Source: Desulfuromusa sp.
GTDB taxonomy: Bacteria; Desulfobacterota; Desulfuromonadia; Desulfuromonadales; Geopsychrobacteraceae
Length of the DNA: 8,307 nucleotides
Assembly (NCBI GenBank): GCA_021157505.1
Contig: JAGGWI010000012.1
Coordinates: 1-8,307 of the forward strand
Direction of reading: 5' to 3'
The notes under the pieces: generated by a model
What the model saw: the letters and a program-made list of their open reading frames with translations, nothing else
Database searches by the model: none
Told to the model about the DNA's origin: nothing
Part shown: positions 5,219-8,307 of the stretch, piece by piece
Position numbering within the stretch: position 1 is the stretch's first letter
Layout: the number at the start of each line of letters is the position of its first letter
Position numbers and translations under genes: made by a program

Positions 5219-6754
5219 ATGTCTGCTGCAACTGTTACCCCGGCTATTTCTGAGCACGTGCCATTCCCTCAATTTATCCAAGAATTTAAGGCCCAACTCA
5301 ATCACCTCTTTCATGTTCGCAGTGATATTGACCAACTCAGTATCAAACGTGGTATGCCACCTTTTATTTTACGTGAAATCATGTCCAGCAATCCTCTGGC
5401 AACCTATATTCCAGCAGAGTATGGCGGACGGGGGGGACATATTCATGAAGGGCTCGCACTCAATGCGGCAGCCAGCTATGAATCGCTCCCTCTCTCTTTG
5501 GGATTTGGTATCAACTGGGCACTATTTCTTCAACCCACCGGGAAGTATGGGCTGGAGGAGGCCAAAGCAAAAGTTTTCACCGATTTCCTGAAAAATAGAA
5601 AAATGGGCGGGCTGATGATAACCGAGCCCGATCATGGTAGCGACGCCCTGCATATGAAAAGTTCCTATACCGAGGAAAACGGAAAATATCATCTTCAGGG
5701 GACCAAACACTGGGCAGGTTTGACCGGTTGGGCAGATTACTGGTTGCTCACAGCCCGGCATAAAAATGCTGCGGGAGACTTAAAGCGCGACATCGATTTT
5801 TTTATCTGTGACGTCAACGCCCCGGAACAAAATATTATCGTTGAAGAATTTTACGAGAACCTTGGTGTATATCTGCTCCCCTATGGACGTAATCGGCTCG
5901 ATGTAAAGATCCCCGCACTACAGAAGCTACAGCCCCACAGTACCGGAATAAAAATGATGCTGGATCTTCTCCATCGCAGTCGGATGCAATTTACCGGTAT
6001 GGCGATGGGCTTTCTGCAGCGGATGTTGGATGAGGCGGTCAACCATTGTCAAGAGCGCCACGTGGGTGGAAGAAGCCTCTTCACCTATGATCAAGTTCAG
6101 CAACGCATCTCCCGGCTGCAATCGGCTTACACAATTTGTTCAGCCATGTGCTTCAACAGCAGTCAAAAGGCCGGGGTAGAAAACAACCTGGCTCCTCATG
6201 GACTGGAGGCAAACTCAGTTAAAACCTATGTCACCGATCTGATGCAGAGTTCGGCGCAATCGCTGCTGCAACTGGTTGGAGCCAAAGGTTATCGTTTGGA
6301 CCACATTGCCGGAAGGGCCATCGTTGACAGTCGCCCATTTCAGATTTTTGAGGGTTCAAATGATATCCTCTATATTCAAATTGCAGAAGCTATCCAAAAG
6401 CAGATGCAACGGCAGAAACAGAGAAATTTTTACCAGTATCTGCAACAGCAGGAATTAACAGATCAGGCCGCAGATCGGCTGAAACAACTCTTCGATTTCA
6501 ACCTGGAACCCCAATTAGCACAACGCAAATTGACTGAGCTGGGCTCCGTTTTCAGCCGGGTTGTGGCGATGAACCTGGTTTTAAAGTTAGCGGCTTCGGG
6601 ATTTAAGAAAGAGTTGATAGATAGTGCTCTGATCAATATTCAGCAGGAGATCACAGCGTTAATGGGTGACTTTAGTTCCACAAATATGACTGATTATATA
6701 GATGGGTATGAAGAAACAGGATCATGGTTCGATTGCTATAGCCGCACCAGTTAA
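5219..6754 (+). CDS. Acyl-CoA dehydrogenase-family flavoprotein
   Basis: This 511-residue protein has the acyl-CoA dehydrogenase fold. The N-terminal helical domain is at about 15-130, with IPAEYGGRGG at 64-73. The middle beta domain carries the FAD-contact motif MITEPDHGSD (133-142) and GTKHWAGLTGWADYWLLTAR (161-180). The C-terminal helical domain is at about 250-395. E378 in FEGSND sits where medium-chain enzymes keep the catalytic glutamate. These enzymes use FAD to introduce an alpha-beta double bond in acyl thioesters and pass electrons to ETF. An extra segment of about 110 residues (400-511), largely helical-looking and Gln-rich at first, follows the usual end, so the protein is longer than the typical 380-400-residue enzyme. 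AAGGAG at 5206-5211, 7 nt upstream, supports the ATG. No ETF, thiolase or CoA ligase gene is nearby, so the substrate is unknown. Confidence 0.87.
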   Translation: MSAATVTPAISEHVPFPQFIQEFKAQLNHLFHVRSDIDQLSIKRGMPPFILREIMSSNPLATYIPAEYGGRGGHIHEGLALNAAASYESLPLSLGFGINWALFLQPTGKYGLEEAKAKVFTDFLKNRKMGGLMITEPDHGSDALHMKSSYTEENGKYHLQGTKHWAGLTGWADYWLLTARHKNAAGDLKRDIDFFICDVNAPEQNIIVEEFYENLGVYLLPYGRNRLDVKIPALQKLQPHSTGIKMMLDLLHRSRMQFTGMAMGFLQRMLDEAVNHCQERHVGGRSLFTYDQVQQRISRLQSAYTICSAMCFNSSQKAGVENNLAPHGLEANSVKTYVTDLMQSSAQSLLQLVGAKGYRLDHIAGRAIVDSRPFQIFEGSNDILYIQIAEAIQKQMQRQKQRNFYQYLQQQELTDQAADRLKQLFDFNLEPQLAQRKLTELGSVFSRVVAMNLVLKLAASGFKKELIDSALINIQQEITALMGDFSSTNMTDYIDGYEETGSWFDCYSRTS

Positions 6755-6839
6755 TTTCATCCACCCTCTTCACATCAGGACAATTTCCAGACTGATGTAA
6801 AGGACAGGGTTTAAATATCTTTTCCGTCGGGATGATACT

Positions 6840-7223
6840 ATGTCAATCAATAGCAAAAAAATGAGTGCGGAAAACCGCAGTCAACTCGTTGCTGAGATGC
6901 GTAAGGAAGAGCAACAACGGCAATCGGGTTATCGGGAGCAAGCGCTCAAGCTATTTCCCCATGTCTGTGCTCGCTGTGGCCGAGAATTTGAAGGGCAGAA
7001 GATCCGCGAACTGACGGTTCATCATGTTGACCATAATCACGACAATAACCCGCCGAGTGGCAGCAACTGGGCATTGCTTTGTATTTATTGTCATGACCAC
7101 GAACATACTCGCGGGGTTCAGGAAGATCGCGAAGATGACAATCCAGACGACCGACAGAAGCAAGACAGCCTCTCTCACTCCCCTTTTGCCGCTCTTGGTA
7201 AGCAGCTAAAACAAAAACCTTAA
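6840..7223 (+). CDS. yajD: HNH endonuclease-fold protein, YajD type
   Basis: The 127-residue product closely resembles E. coli YajD as I recall it. SGYREQALKLFPHVCARCGREF (29-50) is followed by RELTVHHVDHNHDNNP (56-71) and SNWALLCIYCHDHEH (75-89). Two zinc-ligand pairs, C43/C46 and C81/C84, frame the HNH core with H61, H62 and H85. HNH proteins cut or nick nucleic acid through a single metal ion in a beta-beta-alpha fold, but the role of YajD is not established. Compared with E. coli, the N-terminus is about 15 residues longer and charged (AEMRKEEQQRQ), and the acidic, low-complexity segment at 95-108 leads to the conserved PFAAL tail. The start at 6840 has only a weak GGGA site. The gene lies 85 bp after the acyl-CoA dehydrogenase gene; a 7-bp dyad, ACATCAG/CTGATGT (6772-6798), sits in that gap. 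It is convergent with the next gene, with 2 bp between the stops. Confidence 0.87.
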   Translation: MSINSKKMSAENRSQLVAEMRKEEQQRQSGYREQALKLFPHVCARCGREFEGQKIRELTVHHVDHNHDNNPPSGSNWALLCIYCHDHEHTRGVQEDREDDNPDDRQKQDSLSHSPFAALGKQLKQKP

Positions 7224-7225
7224 TG

Positions 7226-8044
7226 TCAGTCGGCAACTGCAAAAAAATATTGTTTCAACAGGCTGCGTAATTTCAATTCATAAATCAGCAGATAGAGAAA
7301 CGCAACTCCATAGGAAACTAACATTCCACCTGCAACATCTAAAATGGGAAAACTCACGGCTACAGAAAAATCAAAAACAACAATCGCCAACAGGCCAAAA
7401 GGTAATTCACGTAGCAGAGTGAAGAGAGAATCAGTCCCATAATGGTGGTGTAAAATAACCATAACAGGGAGCAACGTGACGGGAAAAGTGGAAAGAAGAC
7501 CCGACCATTGTGGACCAATCCATTGAGCTACACCGGTAATCAACAAAACAACCAGAGCAGTAAATCCGGCTCTGACACCTAAAACCAGAGGAGTGACTGG
7601 AACTTTAACCGATATTCTGTTGAGTGGGAATTTTCTGAATAAAAATGCAAAACCAATGACCCCGGCGATTGTCAACGGGATATTCAACCAACTCTCTTTT
7701 GGCATCAGAAGATAAATCAGTAAAGATGCCACAAAGAAACCTGCTATTCCCAACAAGGTGCAACAGATGATGGTAACAGATTTTTTCCAGTTTAAATATT
7801 GAACTCCACACAGGTATGCAAGGACAAAAGTAAGACTGGCCAGAACCCCCGGAATTCCCCAAAGTGCACTTTTAGCAGTAAATGAAGCCCCCTGTTCAAT
7901 CCCGAAAAACAGAATTGAAAGGCCCGCACCGAGGGGAAAACCCAGTAACACACCTGCCAAACGGATACTGGCGCGCTCAGCAATAAAAGTAATGGTCAAG
8001 ACCAGCCCGGCAGATACAATGATTTTTAAAAATAGAAGGGACAA
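7226..8044 (-). CDS. Polytopic membrane protein with an internal GlpM-like duplication
   Basis: A 272-residue, very hydrophobic protein with about nine or ten transmembrane helices (roughly 5-21, 28-48, 58-80, 90-113, 120-136, 150-172, 183-199, 213-233 and 236-256). Two halves share a motif: AGVLLGFPLGAGLS (30-43) with FGIEQG (47-52), and SGLLSTFPVTLLPV (181-194) with LHHHYG (198-203). They align without gaps and share G, L, F-P and a later G. This pattern recalls the GlpM/DUF3147 family in tandem form; that assignment is from memory and tentative. No function is established. The frame begins at TTG (8042-8044) with a GAG 6 nt upstream; an in-frame TGA at 8057-8059 rules out a much longer start. 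It begins 7 bp after the DctM stop, so it is probably translated from the same transcript, which could tie it to the transported substrate. Confidence 0.7.
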   Translation of the reverse strand: MSLLFLKIIVSAGLVLTITFIAERASIRLAGVLLGFPLGAGLSILFFGIEQGASFTAKSALWGIPGVLASLTFVLAYLCGVQYLNWKKSVTIICCTLLGIAGFFVASLLIYLLMPKESWLNIPLTIAGVIGFAFLFRKFPLNRISVKVPVTPLVLGVRAGFTALVVLLITGVAQWIGPQWSGLLSTFPVTLLPVMVILHHHYGTDSLFTLLRELPFGLLAIVVFDFSVAVSFPILDVAGGMLVSYGVAFLYLLIYELKLRSLLKQYFFAVAD

Positions 8045-8051
8045 ATTCAGC

Positions 8052-8307
8052 TCACATCAAGCCAAAAAAACGTGGAATATAGAGGGATAAAGCCGGAAAT
8101 AAAATGACAATTAATAATGCAATCAACATGGCAATAACCATCGGTATGACAGCCCGGAAGGTCTCCTCCAGGCGGATATCAGCCAGTTGAGTTGTGACGT
8201 AAAGATTAACCGCAACCGGTGGAGTAAACTGCCCGATAGCCAGATTCAGAGTCATCACTACCCCAAACCATACCGGGTCCCAGCCAAAATGGTCCATAAT
8301 AGGGATA
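8052..8307 (-). CDS. dctM: TRAP transporter large permease (DctM), C-terminal part
   Basis: The minus-strand frame is open from the right edge to TGA at 8052-8054 and gives about 85 residues. They match the conserved end of DctM/TRAP large subunits: DPVWFGVVMTLNLAIGQFTP followed by PVAVNLYV, then a charged loop (ADIRLEETFRAV) and a last hydrophobic helix ending in IPRFFGLM. DctM is the 12-helix inner-membrane channel that, with DctQ and the periplasmic DctP, imports carboxylates and other organic acids with Na+. The Met at 8297 is internal, since residues I-P-I continue upstream in frame; the real start lies outside the window. DctQ and DctP are expected further right. Confidence 0.92.
   Translation of the reverse strand, partial: IPIMDHFGWDPVWFGVVMTLNLAIGQFTPPVAVNLYVTTQLADIRLEETFRAVIPMVIAMLIALLIVILFPALSLYIPRFFGLM

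Overview
This window reads like ordinary chromosome from a Gram-negative anaerobe or facultative anaerobe. A long-form (class II) ketol-acid reductoisomerase with a divergent ilvY, a YajD-type HNH protein, a TRAP transporter and a Sec-decoding SelW-like gene point to Proteobacteria in the broad sense. Both a Desulfuromonadales-type (former Deltaproteobacteria) host and a gammaproteobacterial host are possible. This placement is inference from gene content; nothing in the window fixes the taxon.

Layout, left to right. A WYL-type transcriptional regulator (minus strand) runs off the left edge and is divergent from a DnaQ-like DEDDh 3'-5' exonuclease (plus strand, TTG start). Next come a palindromic repeat and a short gene that a standard caller misses: a 73-residue SelW/Rdx-family selenoprotein with a GTG start and an in-frame TGA in a C-x-x-U redox motif. 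Its stop codon directly abuts the stop of the convergent ilvY gene. The ilvY-ilvC divergent intergenic region holds two more copies of the same palindromic repeat in opposite orientation, followed by an AT-rich, operator-like stretch with a dyad typical of LysR regulators. ilvC follows with a strong ribosome binding site, then a possible 14-codon ORF and a clear Rho-independent terminator.

The right half carries a solitary acyl-CoA dehydrogenase-family flavoprotein, an HNH protein of the YajD type, and on the minus strand a polytopic membrane protein with an internal duplication, 7 bp downstream of the C-terminal end of a TRAP transporter large permease (DctM) that runs off the right edge.

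How the parts work together: IlvY is expected to sense the IlvC substrates and activate ilvC, which catalyses the second step of branched-chain amino acid synthesis. The TRAP permease and the membrane protein after it look co-transcribed. The other genes have no evident pathway link.

The two most notable observations are the hidden selenoprotein and the repeat family. In the three intact repeat copies the outer 8-nt arms differ in sequence but remain complementary (8/8, 8/8 and 7/8 pairs). Also of interest, the reductoisomerase differs from E. coli IlvC at three positions of its cofactor-specificity region.
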